A stretch of DNA of 64,000 nucleotides from an uncultured Clostridia bacterium (lineage in GTDB: Bacteria > Bacillota > Clostridia > Christensenellales > Borkfalkiaceae), in the NCBI GenBank assembly GCA_944367535.1, contig CALVWQ010000007.1:1-64000 (forward strand), in the 5' to 3' direction. Numbering within the stretch: the stretch's first letter is position 1; each line of letters begins with the position of its first letter. The position numbers and the translations under genes were made by a program. Shown here in pieces: positions 1 to 7,112 of this stretch. Below the pieces are notes generated by a model. That model searched no databases. It was given only the letters and a program-made list of their open reading frames with translations, and was not told the origin of the DNA.

Positions 1-154
1 TAACGAGGTATTTGCCGTCGTCTTCGACGTCTACGCCGAGTGCGGTTATTATTGCGGTTTTTTCTATGTCTATTATGGAAAAATCGTTTCCGAAAAACAA
101 AAGCGACAGGGCGAATATCGCAAACAACGCCGCTTTAACTTTGATATATTTCAT
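1..154 (-). CDS. gerKC: Spore germination protein GerKC-like, N-terminus only (runs off window)
   Basis: This is the first 51 codons of a gene whose 3' part lies outside the window. A hydrophobic N-terminus is followed by IEKTAIITALGVDVE, which matches the start of the mature Ger(x)C family, the third subunit of spore nutrient receptors in the inner spore membrane. The ATG (152-154, minus strand) lies about 20 bases inside the end of gerKB, so the two are translationally coupled. Family members normally carry a lipobox cysteine just before this region; here the stretch reads LLFFGNDFSII and has no Cys, so lipid anchoring looks unlikely and an uncleaved membrane anchor or plain signal peptide is possible. 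The assignment rests on the short N-terminus and its place behind gerKA and gerKB. Confidence 0.75.
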   Translation of the reverse strand, partial: MKYIKVKAALFAIFALSLLFFGNDFSIIDIEKTAIITALGVDVEDDGKYLV

Positions 155-1229
155 GTTTTTTCTCCTTTAAAGAAAAGAGTGCCGCGACAATTGGGAAAAG
201 ATTCCCGAGAAGGATAAAATATGCCGAAGCGTATCCCGTGATAAATTTTTCTATGCTCGCAAAATACTGTTCCAGAACAACGAGTACCGCCAGCGTTATT
301 GCAGAGACGATTAAAGGAAAAATCCACGGCTTTTTTATCTCGGTGATTCTGTTCATGATTTCCCCCGCAAAATATAAGGGAAGCGAAAGACTCACTACTC
401 CCGAAATAAGCAGCATGAAAGTGCTTAAATAATCGAATCTGCCGATATTGTTTATTATAGTCGAATACTTCGATATTTCGTTAATGGCAAAACGCTGACG
501 GAAGGCAATCACCGAAAAAGTTCCGTAAAACACGACGATAAAGATAAGAACCATTGCGCATGCGGCGATATATGAAAGAAGTATTTTTACGCCGTCTTTC
601 TTTTTATGCAGGTATCTGCCCGCAAAGAAAAGGTAATATACGCAGTCGCCGTACCAAGGCGAGGCGATATACGAGCCTTCAAATATAGGCGCGGCGCCAT
701 TGATGCCGAAAGGAAGAAGCGCGCCGAGTTCGAAGTTTCCGAAGGAAAGAAATATTAAAAATACAAAGCCAATAATAGTGGGAATGAAAAGAAGGTCGGC
801 GCATCTGCCCACGCAACGGAGAGGCTTTAAGCACAGATAAAAAGCGGCGAGGAAGAATGGCAGAAAAATAAATCCCCCCGGGCGCGTGAAATAAAAGGTA
901 AGCGTTACGAAATCACGCTGTTCGGATATTGGAAGTACGGCTTTCAGCATAAAAAACACGAAGTAAAAAGAAAGTATGATTTTCGAGCCCGTTTTCCCGA
1001 ACGTGTTTTCCAAAATACCGTAAAAATCGATATTTCTTTTTGCGCATATAAACATGATTACGGCGAGAGTCGCCGCGTCGATAGCCATGTTTATGAGCGC
1101 GGACATCCACATGTCCTGACGGGCAGTGGCCGCTACTATGCTCGGCATTATAAATAATTTATTTACAGGCAGAAATGCGATGAAAAACAGACAAATCTGC
1201 CTTGTTTTTAACGGGAAAATTCTGTTCAT
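135..1229 (-). CDS. gerKB: Spore germination protein GerKB (APC-type membrane subunit)
   Basis: A 364-residue, strongly hydrophobic protein with about ten membrane segments, the usual size and layout of GerAB/GerKB-family spore germination proteins (amino acid-polyamine-organocation superfamily). In the family this subunit sits in the inner spore membrane and helps form the nutrient receptor with the A and C subunits. I chose the ATG at 1229 because AAAGGAG lies five bases upstream and the ATG overlaps the gerKA stop as ATGA; an upstream ATG at 1247 has no such support. The 3' end overlaps gerKC by about 20 bases. Which nutrient is sensed cannot be read from sequence; the K label reflects the A-B-C gene order and is approximate. 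Confidence 0.88.
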   Translation of the reverse strand: MNRIFPLKTRQICLFFIAFLPVNKLFIMPSIVAATARQDMWMSALINMAIDAATLAVIMFICAKRNIDFYGILENTFGKTGSKIILSFYFVFFMLKAVLPISEQRDFVTLTFYFTRPGGFIFLPFFLAAFYLCLKPLRCVGRCADLLFIPTIIGFVFLIFLSFGNFELGALLPFGINGAAPIFEGSYIASPWYGDCVYYLFFAGRYLHKKKDGVKILLSYIAACAMVLIFIVVFYGTFSVIAFRQRFAINEISKYSTIINNIGRFDYLSTFMLLISGVVSLSLPLYFAGEIMNRITEIKKPWIFPLIVSAITLAVLVVLEQYFASIEKFITGYASAYFILLGNLFPIVAALFSLKEKKHEIYQS

Positions 1230-2677
1230 TCGTGCTCCTTTACGCATTTGTCGCTTATGCGGTTGCGATTGATGTTTTTTATGGAATACGGGCGTTTTTG
1301 CTGTTGAGATAAAAAGCCCTTATAGATGCCGTCTTTTAAATCTTCCTTCACTATGGGGGCGAAAGGCGCCATCAGCGGCGTGGAATAATTTTCAAACGAA
1401 ACGAGGTAAATAAACAGGCAAACGCTTGCAACGATAAGTCCGTAAAGACCGACCGAACCGCCTACGATTAAAAATATGAGCCTTATTATCGAAAAAGCCT
1501 GTTCTAGTTCGGGGACGGTATAAAGGCAAATTCCCGAGAAAGCGATAATCATGAGCGTCGGAGCGGATATTATACCCGCGGCGACGGCGGTTTCTCCGAG
1601 TACCAGTCCGCCGACTATGGAAACAACCATTCCGACGTATTTGGGCATTCGCACGCTTGCTTCGTTAAGTATCTCGAATATGGCGAGTGTGAAAAACATC
1701 TCGTAACTCGGTGACAGGGGAATGCCTTTTATGCTGCTTGCAATCGTTAAAAGAAACGACAGCGGCAGAAGTTGGAGGTGAAACAGTTCCGCCGAAACGA
1801 AAAACGCCGGAAGATATATCGACAGCGTTACCGCGAAGAGCCTTAAAAGTCTTGCGAAAATCGCGCTGTAAGAGGAGCCGTAATAATCGCTGGGACTCTG
1901 AAAATCTTCTAGCAAAAGATAAGGTACGGTGAGCGCTATAGGAGAGCCGTCGACTATCACGGCGACTCTGCCTTCCAATATTTTGGCTGCAAGTATATCC
2001 GGTTTTTCCGTGTTTCCTATCTGTTTAAAAAGAGATGTTTCGTGCTCGCCCAAAAATTTGGTTACGTATGACGAATCGAGCACGGCGTCTATGTCTATCG
2101 CGCTTATTTTCTTTTTTAAAAGCGCTACGAGTTTTTTATCGGCTATCCCGTCGATATAACAGAGCGCGACAGGCGTTTTCGAGTATCTGCCGACCACCAT
2201 GTTCACGAATTTGAGGTGCGGAGTTTTCAGCCTTCTGCGCATAAGGCTTATGTTTACGGGAAGACTCTCGACGAAGCCTTCGCGCGGCCCTTTTATGACG
2301 GTCGACGTGGGCGGCTCGGCAATTGCTCTTTTTTCGAATTTACGTAGTCCGAATAAAAAACTTTCAGCCGTTCCGTCAACAAGCAGACAAACGTTTCCCG
2401 TCATTATTTCGTCTATCGTTTCTTCCACGGTTAAGACTTCCTTTTTTTCAGGGCTGAATATGTTGTTTGCCACGACCTGCGGACTGAAATCGCATTCGAG
2501 TTCGGAAAGTGGTCTCAATATGAGTTCGCCTGCCGCTTCTTTATTAACTATATCGTTTACGAATACGAGTACGGCGTTTTTTCCGTGTATTTTAAATTCC
2601 ATGAACGAAACGTCGTCCGAGCCGATTTTTTTCTTTAAGACGGCGAGGTTGTCGCCGAGGTTTTTTTCAAGTTCCAT
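1226..2677 (-). CDS. gerKA: Spore germination protein GerKA (GerA family)
   Basis: A 483-residue GerA-family protein and the first gene of the A-B-C germinant receptor operon. The N-terminal half (about 1-280) is the soluble domain, with the conserved VIKGPREGFVES segment near residue 130 and PDILAAKILEGRVAVIVDGSP near 230-250. The C-terminal half has several membrane segments. The family forms the signal-sensing subunit of the germinant receptor in the inner spore membrane. The start follows family homology (LEKNLGDNLAVLKKKIG right after Met). No clear SD precedes it; instead a sigma-G-like -10 element sits within a few bases of the ATG. Its stop overlaps gerKB as ATGA. The exact paralogue (GerA, GerB or GerK) is not resolvable. 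Confidence 0.9.
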   Translation of the reverse strand: MELEKNLGDNLAVLKKKIGSDDVSFMEFKIHGKNAVLVFVNDIVNKEAAGELILRPLSELECDFSPQVVANNIFSPEKKEVLTVEETIDEIMTGNVCLLVDGTAESFLFGLRKFEKRAIAEPPTSTVIKGPREGFVESLPVNISLMRRRLKTPHLKFVNMVVGRYSKTPVALCYIDGIADKKLVALLKKKISAIDIDAVLDSSYVTKFLGEHETSLFKQIGNTEKPDILAAKILEGRVAVIVDGSPIALTVPYLLLEDFQSPSDYYGSSYSAIFARLLRLFAVTLSIYLPAFFVSAELFHLQLLPLSFLLTIASSIKGIPLSPSYEMFFTLAIFEILNEASVRMPKYVGMVVSIVGGLVLGETAVAAGIISAPTLMIIAFSGICLYTVPELEQAFSIIRLIFLIVGGSVGLYGLIVASVCLFIYLVSFENYSTPLMAPFAPIVKEDLKDGIYKGFLSQQQKRPYSIKNINRNRISDKCVKEHE

Positions 2678-2682
2678 AAAAG

Positions 2683-2712
2683 TAGTATTTTTACTTTGCG
2701 GAAATTTATTCC
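2683..2712 (-). promoter_or_regulatory. Candidate sigma-G-type promoter of gerKABC
   Basis: On the minus strand GGAATA (2707-2712) and AATACTA (2683-2689) are separated by 17 bases, close to the sigma-G pattern GHATR / CATnHTA used for germination receptor operons. The -10 ends only five bases before the gerKA ATG, so transcription would begin at or near the start codon. That fits the missing SD but is unusual, and the match may be chance. Confidence 0.3.
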
Positions 2713-2765
2713 GTGCAGGTATATAACAGGCTAAAAAAGGGACTTACGGATTTTATGTATGAAAA

Positions 2766-2799
2766 AACGGCGGTACAGGCTGCTGCCCGTACCGCCGTT
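2766..2799 (-). terminator. Intrinsic terminator behind the 2833-3387 gene
   Basis: Perfect 11-bp arms at 2766-2776 and 2789-2799. Read on the minus strand the stem is followed by a run of six T, as expected for a terminator of the membrane-protein gene that ends at 2833. It separates that gene from the gerK operon. Confidence 0.8.
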
Positions 2800-2832
2800 A
2801 AACGCGCGGACGGAATAATTAATTTATTCGGT

Positions 2833-3387
2833 TTATCGCCTGCCGTTTTTCGTGGAAGTGCCGTAAAGCACGGCGTTTATAATTGCCGCCTTTTCGGGTT
2901 CCGTCAGATTGCCGTCGCAATTGTTGTCGAGAATTTCCGCTATTTTCATATACAGGCTCTCGTATCCTTCATCTCCGTTTTCGTTTATGATCGCCAAAAC
3001 CGCCGCCGCGACCGCAGATTTTTTTTGCGAGTCGATAAAGCCTTCGAGCAGTCCCTCTATGAAGAGTTGCGTTACTTCGAAAGTTATGGGTTCACCGCGG
3101 CGTATTTTGTTGACGAGCGCCGCTATCGCCGTGGAAAGCGAGCCCGCCGCGAGCCCCGTATAGAATGCCTCTGCGGAAAATACAAACGATTTTCTTATCG
3201 CCGCCATGTCGTATACAAATTCGGCGACGAGCGAGAGTATGACCGGCAGATAATTCCGTATAAAGCGCGGAATTCTGTCCCCGAAAACGAAGTTGATTAT
3301 CACGGTCGCGGCGGCGGAAGCCGCCGCAATTATCGTCGTTGCAAGTCCGTATTGCGCAAAAATCTGATTCACTGTCGATGAGTTCAT
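2833..3387 (-). CDS. Unrecognised small membrane protein (184 aa)
   Basis: I do not recognise this family with certainty. The N-terminal half has about three membrane segments (roughly residues 15-36, 43-60 and 75-92), the second followed by EFVYDMAAIRKSF. The C-terminal half is soluble, with a helical Ala-rich segment and an acidic stretch (NNCDGNLTEPEKAAI). It stands alone between the gerK operon and sigK, with its own terminator at 2766-2799. GGCGGG lies ahead of the ATG at 3387 as a weak SD. The small size and clustered hydrophobic segments resemble phage holin-like proteins, and a phage head cassette lies 5.7 kb away, but that is speculation. A sporulation-membrane role is equally possible from the neighbours. 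Confidence 0.6.
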   Translation of the reverse strand: MNSSTVNQIFAQYGLATTIIAAASAAATVIINFVFGDRIPRFIRNYLPVILSLVAEFVYDMAAIRKSFVFSAEAFYTGLAAGSLSTAIAALVNKIRRGEPITFEVTQLFIEGLLEGFIDSQKKSAVAAAVLAIINENGDEGYESLYMKIAEILDNNCDGNLTEPEKAAIINAVLYGTSTKNGRR

Positions 3388-3648
3388 AATTTTACCCGCC
3401 TTTACGTGGGGACGGCGCGCTACGCTTCTTCCGATCGGCTTTTGTCGCGCAACCTTTCGTAAAACGAATAACGGTTAATGTAATATCGGTTATTTATGTT
3501 TCGCGTACCTCCCTTGATTTTTCCAAACGCCGAGCGGATAATACCATAAAAAACGGCGCGTTGAAAGAATATATGACCCTGAAAACCAAAAAACCGCGTC
3601 GTCTGCAAAAAAACATCGGCGAAAATACCGAAAAGGACGGGCTGTCGC

Positions 3649-3677
3649 GCATTATGCAAGGAATTTTTCCATAAGTT
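3649..3677 (+). promoter_or_regulatory. Candidate sigma-E-type promoter of sigK
   Basis: GCATTAT (3649-3655) and CATAAGTT (3670-3677) are 14 bases apart, a spacing and partial match expected for sigma-E promoters, which drive sigK in Bacillus. The SD AAGGAG (from about 3692) and the ATG at 3709 follow at normal distances. The -10 match is incomplete. The rest of the 321-base gap (3388-3708) shows no gene or strong hairpin. Confidence 0.3.
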
Positions 3678-3708
3678 AGAGTATTCGGTAAAAAAGGAGA
3701 AAATTAAA

Positions 3709-4410
3709 ATGTTTCTGGAAGGATTGTTGTTTTTAATCGGAAAACTCACGTTTTTCGCCGGCAGCGTCATAGGCGGCGGTTCGTTTCCGAAACCACTGTC
3801 GCCCGAAGAGGAGACCGAAACCATAAGGCTTATGAAAGAGGGGAGTAAAGAGGCTCGCGATAAACTGATAAACCATAACATGCGGCTGGTGGCGCACGTC
3901 GTGAAAAAATATGCGGGCGCCGCGGAGACGGACGACTTGATTTCGGTGGGAAGCATAGGGCTAATAAAGGCGGTTAATACTTACGAAACGGGAAAAGGTA
4001 CTCAACTTGCGACGTATACTGCGCGCTGTATCGAAAACGAAATACTTATGCTTTTAAGGGCAAACAAAAAATTCAAAAACGACATTTCGCTCATGGACCC
4101 CGTGGGCACTGACAAGGACGGAAACGAACTGACTTTTATGGATTTGCTGTACGAAAAGGACGACGCGGTTTTCCGTCAGGTTGATATGAGTATAGAAAGG
4201 GAGAAATTCCTGCAATTTTTAAAGGCAAACCTTACGCCTCGCGAATATACAGTTATATGTTTGAGATACGGTTTAAAAGGCGAGAGAACCTATGCACAGA
4301 GGGAAGTGGCGAAGTTTTTGAAAATCTCGCGTTCATACATTTCGCGCATAGAAAAAAAGGCGATAGAAAAATTAAAAATAGCCGTGAAAAAAGGGCAATT
4401 CAATTGCTAA
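3709..4410 (+). CDS. sigK: Late mother-cell RNA polymerase sigma factor, pro-sigma-K
   Basis: A 233-residue sigma-70 family protein. Residues 1-20 (MFLEGLLFLIGKLTFFAGSV) form the hydrophobic pro-sequence typical of pro-sigma-K, which in Bacillus is removed by the membrane protease SpoIVFB. Region 2 is clear (MRLVAHVVKKY, DDLISVGSIGLIKAV, ATYTARCIENEIL) and the C-terminal helix-turn-helix reads AKFLKISRSYISRIEKKA. In spore formers sigma-K directs late mother-cell transcription (coat and cortex maturation, mother-cell lysis). The gene is one continuous reading frame with no skin-type insertion, so no excision is needed. A good SD (AAGGAG) precedes the ATG. It lies near gerK but is transcribed on the opposite strand. 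Confidence 0.95.
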   Translation: MFLEGLLFLIGKLTFFAGSVIGGGSFPKPLSPEEETETIRLMKEGSKEARDKLINHNMRLVAHVVKKYAGAAETDDLISVGSIGLIKAVNTYETGKGTQLATYTARCIENEILMLLRANKKFKNDISLMDPVGTDKDGNELTFMDLLYEKDDAVFRQVDMSIEREKFLQFLKANLTPREYTVICLRYGLKGERTYAQREVAKFLKISRSYISRIEKKAIEKLKIAVKKGQFNC

Positions 4411-4432
4411 AATAACGTATATGTGATACAAT
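4404..4432 (+). promoter_or_regulatory. Candidate sigma-A promoter overlapping the sigK stop
   Basis: TTGCTA (4404-4409), a 17-base spacer, then TACAAT (4427-4432). It overlaps the end of sigK and would drive the hydrogenase-regulator gene at 4474 separately from sporulation control. A short dyad (ATAAAAC / GTTTTAT) follows at about 4431-4449. Confidence 0.45.
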
Positions 4433-4473
4433 AAAACAAGGTTTTATACCGAACGATTAAAGGAGAAAAAACT

Positions 4474-4716
4474 TTGGACGAAAAAATTGCAGTTGTGGCG
4501 GTGATAGTAACCGATTATTCCGCGGTAGAGCGCGTAAATTCGCTTTTGCACGAGTTCAGGGACTATATTTTGGGCAGGCTCGGAATTCCTTATAAACAGA
4601 AGAACATGAGCGTGATAAGCGTCGTAATCGACGCGCCGCAGGAAATGATAAACAGTCTTTCCGGAAAACTCGGAATGATTGAGGGCGTGTCGAGCAAAGT
4701 CCTCACCGCAAAATAA
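4474..4716 (+). CDS. Iron-only hydrogenase system regulator, TM1266-like (ACT-like fold)
   Basis: An 80-residue protein beginning at TTG, with AAAGGAG placed correctly upstream. The pattern IAVVAVIVTDYSAVERVN, then LGIPYKQKNMSVISVVIDAP and a final beta strand, matches the small ferredoxin-like/ACT-like family annotated as putative iron-only hydrogenase system regulators. Members usually sit beside hydE/hydF/hydG maturation genes; here none is present and the next gene is an SDR enzyme four bases away. Function is inferred from the family only; nothing in the sequence shows a ligand. The organism is therefore likely to carry an [FeFe] hydrogenase elsewhere. Confidence 0.75.
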   Translation: MDEKIAVVAVIVTDYSAVERVNSLLHEFRDYILGRLGIPYKQKNMSVISVVIDAPQEMINSLSGKLGMIEGVSSKVLTAK

Positions 4717-4720
4717 TGGT

Positions 4721-5509
4721 ATGTCTTATACTTTTATAAGCGGCGCGACGGGCGGGATAGGCAAGGCGTTTGCACGCGCTTGCGCCGTGCGCGGAGAAAA
4801 TCTGTTCATAACGGGCAGGGATGCCGTAAAGTTGTCGGCGGAAAAAGACGCGCTCATTTCAGCGGGCGCGGGGCAGACCGAATTTTTCGCGTGCGACCTT
4901 ACGGATAAGGATTCCCGCGACAAAATGCTTGCTTATATCGATGAAAAGGGAATAAAGTTCGCGCGTATAGTAAACGTGGCGGGAGTAGACACTCAAAAGC
5001 CGTTTACCGAGTATACCGCCGAAAAGATTCTGTTTCAGATACGCGTCAACGTCGAAAGCACGGTTGCGCTAACCCATGCGCTGTTAAAACGGCGAGAAAT
5101 TCCCGCCGCGGAGATTATAACAATCGGCAGCATGTCGGGCGTTTCGCCCATGCCGTATTTCGCGCTCTATTCGGCATCCAAGGCTTTTTTGGAAAACCTT
5201 TTCACGGCGCTGCATTACGAACTTAAACCCGAGGGGGTTAAGGTTACCACCGTACTGCCGGGCGGAGTGCCGACGCGCGCGGACATAATAGAAGAGATAA
5301 AAGGGCAGGGAGTTTGGGGCAAACTTTCCTCGAAATCGCCGGAGTTCGTGGCGGAAAAGTCGCTCAAAGCGGTAAAGAAAAACAAAATCGTCTATATCCC
5401 CGGGTTTTTCAACCGTTTTTTGCATTTCGTCATGAAAATCGCACCCAAAAAAGCGGTGCTGTGCTTTATTGCGCGGCGGTGGAAAAATCATAGGAAGGAC
5501 GCTTTCTGA
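4721..5509 (+). CDS. Short-chain dehydrogenase/reductase (SDR)
   Basis: A 262-residue classical SDR. The nucleotide-binding motif GATGGIGKA lies at about residues 8-16, NVAG near 90, and the catalytic Ser-Tyr-Lys set in GSMSGVSPMPYFALYSASKA at about 140-160, so an NAD(P)H-dependent oxidoreductase is expected. The C-terminus carries a hydrophobic, basic tail (FNRFLHFVMKIAPKKAVL) that may contact the membrane, as in some DltE/YqjQ-like SDRs. Substrate unknown. I used the ATG at 4721 because homology starts immediately after it; an in-frame ATG at 4679 would overlap the upstream gene by 38 bases. No strong SD, so coupling to the upstream gene four bases away is likely. Confidence 0.8.
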   Translation: MSYTFISGATGGIGKAFARACAVRGENLFITGRDAVKLSAEKDALISAGAGQTEFFACDLTDKDSRDKMLAYIDEKGIKFARIVNVAGVDTQKPFTEYTAEKILFQIRVNVESTVALTHALLKRREIPAAEIITIGSMSGVSPMPYFALYSASKAFLENLFTALHYELKPEGVKVTTVLPGGVPTRADIIEEIKGQGVWGKLSSKSPEFVAEKSLKAVKKNKIVYIPGFFNRFLHFVMKIAPKKAVLCFIARRWKNHRKDAF

Positions 5510-5649
5510 CAATCGTATTTTTATAAGTTTTATTTTTTAAGAATTTTTGATTTTATATCCGCCCTAAGGGTACGGACAAGCCCCTTTATATAAGGCGTTT
5601 TTTAAAATGATAATGACTTTGCGATAAGATGATAAAAAGGAGAAAACGA

Positions 5650-6480
5650 ATGAGTTACGCGGATAAGGTATTCAAAGAAAACTGCAAGGAAATAATAGAA
5701 AACGGGGTATGGGACACCGATTATCCCGTCCGTCCCAGATGGGCGGACGGCACTCCCGCGCACACCGTGAAAAAGTTCTGCATAGTAAACAGGTACGATT
5801 TGAGAAAAGAATTTCCCGCGCTGACTTTAAGACGCACGGCATTTAAATCGGCTGTGGACGAAATACTGTGGATATGGCAGAAAAAATCCAATAACGTGCA
5901 TGAACTCTCGTCGCATATATGGGACAGTTGGGCGGACGAAACGGGTTCCATCGGCAAGGCATACGGCTATCAGCTTGCCGTCAGGCATAAATATCCCGAG
6001 GGTGAATTCGACCAGGTAGACAGGGTGCTTTTCGACCTTAAAAACAACCCTCATTCTCGGCGTATACTTACAAATATCTATAATTTTTCAGACCTTTCGG
6101 AAATGCACCTTTATCCCTGTGCGTACTCGATGACGTTCAACGTTTCGGGCGACGTGCTCAACGGTATACTCAATCAGAGAAGCAACGACGTTGCGGTCGC
6201 CAATAACTGGAACGTGGTGCAGTATGCCGTGCTTTTACATATGCTTGCACAGGTGTCGGGACTTAAAGCGGGCGAACTCGTGCACGTCATAGCAGATGCG
6301 CATATATATGACAGGCATATTCCCGTCGTCAGAAAAATGCTGGAAAATCCGGAATTTCCCGCCCCGAAATTCGTCATGAATCCCGACGTGAAAAATTTCT
6401 ACGACTTTAAGGTTGACGATTTCCGTTTGGAAAATTATGAATATAATAAAATCGACGAAAAGTTCGAGGTGGCGATTTAA
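5650..6480 (+). CDS. thyA: Thymidylate synthase ThyA
   Basis: A 276-residue ThyA that converts dUMP to dTMP using methylene-tetrahydrofolate. The nucleophilic cysteine lies in LYPCAYSMTFNV, a variant of the usual PPCH motif with Ala in place of His; I believe this is common in clostridial ThyA. Other conserved parts are NQRSNDVAVANNWNVVQYA (dUMP and folate contacts) and HIYDRH near the C-terminus. The start at 5650 follows AAGGAG; an upstream in-frame ATG at 5629 lacks such a site. Its TAA overlaps the folA start by one base, so the dTMP cycle enzymes are coupled. A weak A/T-rich dyad around 5570-5600 may be a terminator for the upstream gene. Confidence 0.95.
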   Translation: MSYADKVFKENCKEIIENGVWDTDYPVRPRWADGTPAHTVKKFCIVNRYDLRKEFPALTLRRTAFKSAVDEILWIWQKKSNNVHELSSHIWDSWADETGSIGKAYGYQLAVRHKYPEGEFDQVDRVLFDLKNNPHSRRILTNIYNFSDLSEMHLYPCAYSMTFNVSGDVLNGILNQRSNDVAVANNWNVVQYAVLLHMLAQVSGLKAGELVHVIADAHIYDRHIPVVRKMLENPEFPAPKFVMNPDVKNFYDFKVDDFRLENYEYNKIDEKFEVAI

Positions 6481-6977
6481 TGCGTGCGATAGTTGCGGTG
6501 GACGACAAATGGGGCATAGGCAAAGACGGGAAACTTCTTTTTTCCGTTCCCGCCGACATGAAGTTTTTCAAAGAGAAGACCACGGGAAAAGTCGTCGTGA
6601 TGGGATCAAAAACTTTAAAATCTTTTCCGGGCGGGCTGCCGTTAAAAAACAGGACGAATATTGTGTTTACGAGCGGCGTTCCCGCGCAAGGCTGTCTTAC
6701 GGTCAGAAATCTCGCCGAACTTTTCGCGCTCTTAAAGTCTTATGACGACAACGACGTATTTATAATAGGCGGCGGAATGTTCTATAAGACCATGCTGCCA
6801 TATTGCTCGGGCGCGCTCGTCACCAAAATCGAGGCGGACGGCGAAGCGGACGTGTTTTTTGAAAATCTCGACCGTGCGAGCGGCTGGAAATGCGTCGCGG
6901 AAGGCGATACGGTGATTTCGGGCGGATACCGCATGAAGTTTACCGAATACGAAAATTCGGACGTGAAGAAGTTTTAA
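6480..6977 (+). CDS. folA: Dihydrofolate reductase
   Basis: A 165-residue DHFR (NADPH-dependent reduction of dihydrofolate). The N-terminus MRAIVAVDDKWGIGKDGKL matches the first strand and the Met20-type loop, VPADMKFFKEKT carries the acidic active-site residue, GSKTLKSFPG is the NADPH-binding segment and FIIGGGMFYKTMLPYC is the glycine-rich strand. It regenerates tetrahydrofolate from the dihydrofolate made by ThyA, whose gene ends one base into this start codon (TAATG). Length and motif order are standard. Confidence 0.94.
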   Translation: MRAIVAVDDKWGIGKDGKLLFSVPADMKFFKEKTTGKVVVMGSKTLKSFPGGLPLKNRTNIVFTSGVPAQGCLTVRNLAELFALLKSYDDNDVFIIGGGMFYKTMLPYCSGALVTKIEADGEADVFFENLDRASGWKCVAEGDTVISGGYRMKFTEYENSDVKKF

Positions 6978-7018
6978 AAAAGAGGGTCGGCATACCGATG
7001 TAAAAAATTATTGAGTTT

Positions 7019-7046
7019 TTATTGTATATTCCAATCGATATATAAT
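7019..7046 (+). promoter_or_regulatory. Weak sigma-A-like promoter before a MATE gene
   Basis: TTATTG (7019-7024), 16 bases, TATAAT (7041-7046). The -10 is exact but the -35 matches poorly. It lies 66 bases before the ATG at 7113. Confidence 0.35.
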
Positions 7047-7112
7047 AATGCAGAAAATGCTCGGCGTAAAAAACGCTTTCTTTTTAAAATATTCAATTTG
7101 TCTGGTGAAATT

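Noticed and set aside
3420..3956. Minus-strand open frame of 178 codons across the start of sigK
   Set aside because: It overlaps the conserved sigK frame, has no SD and no recognisable protein pattern; it is a shadow of sigK and its leader.
3709..4410. Possible skin-type insertion in sigK
   Set aside because: The sigma factor reads through without interruption, and no recombinase is nearby.
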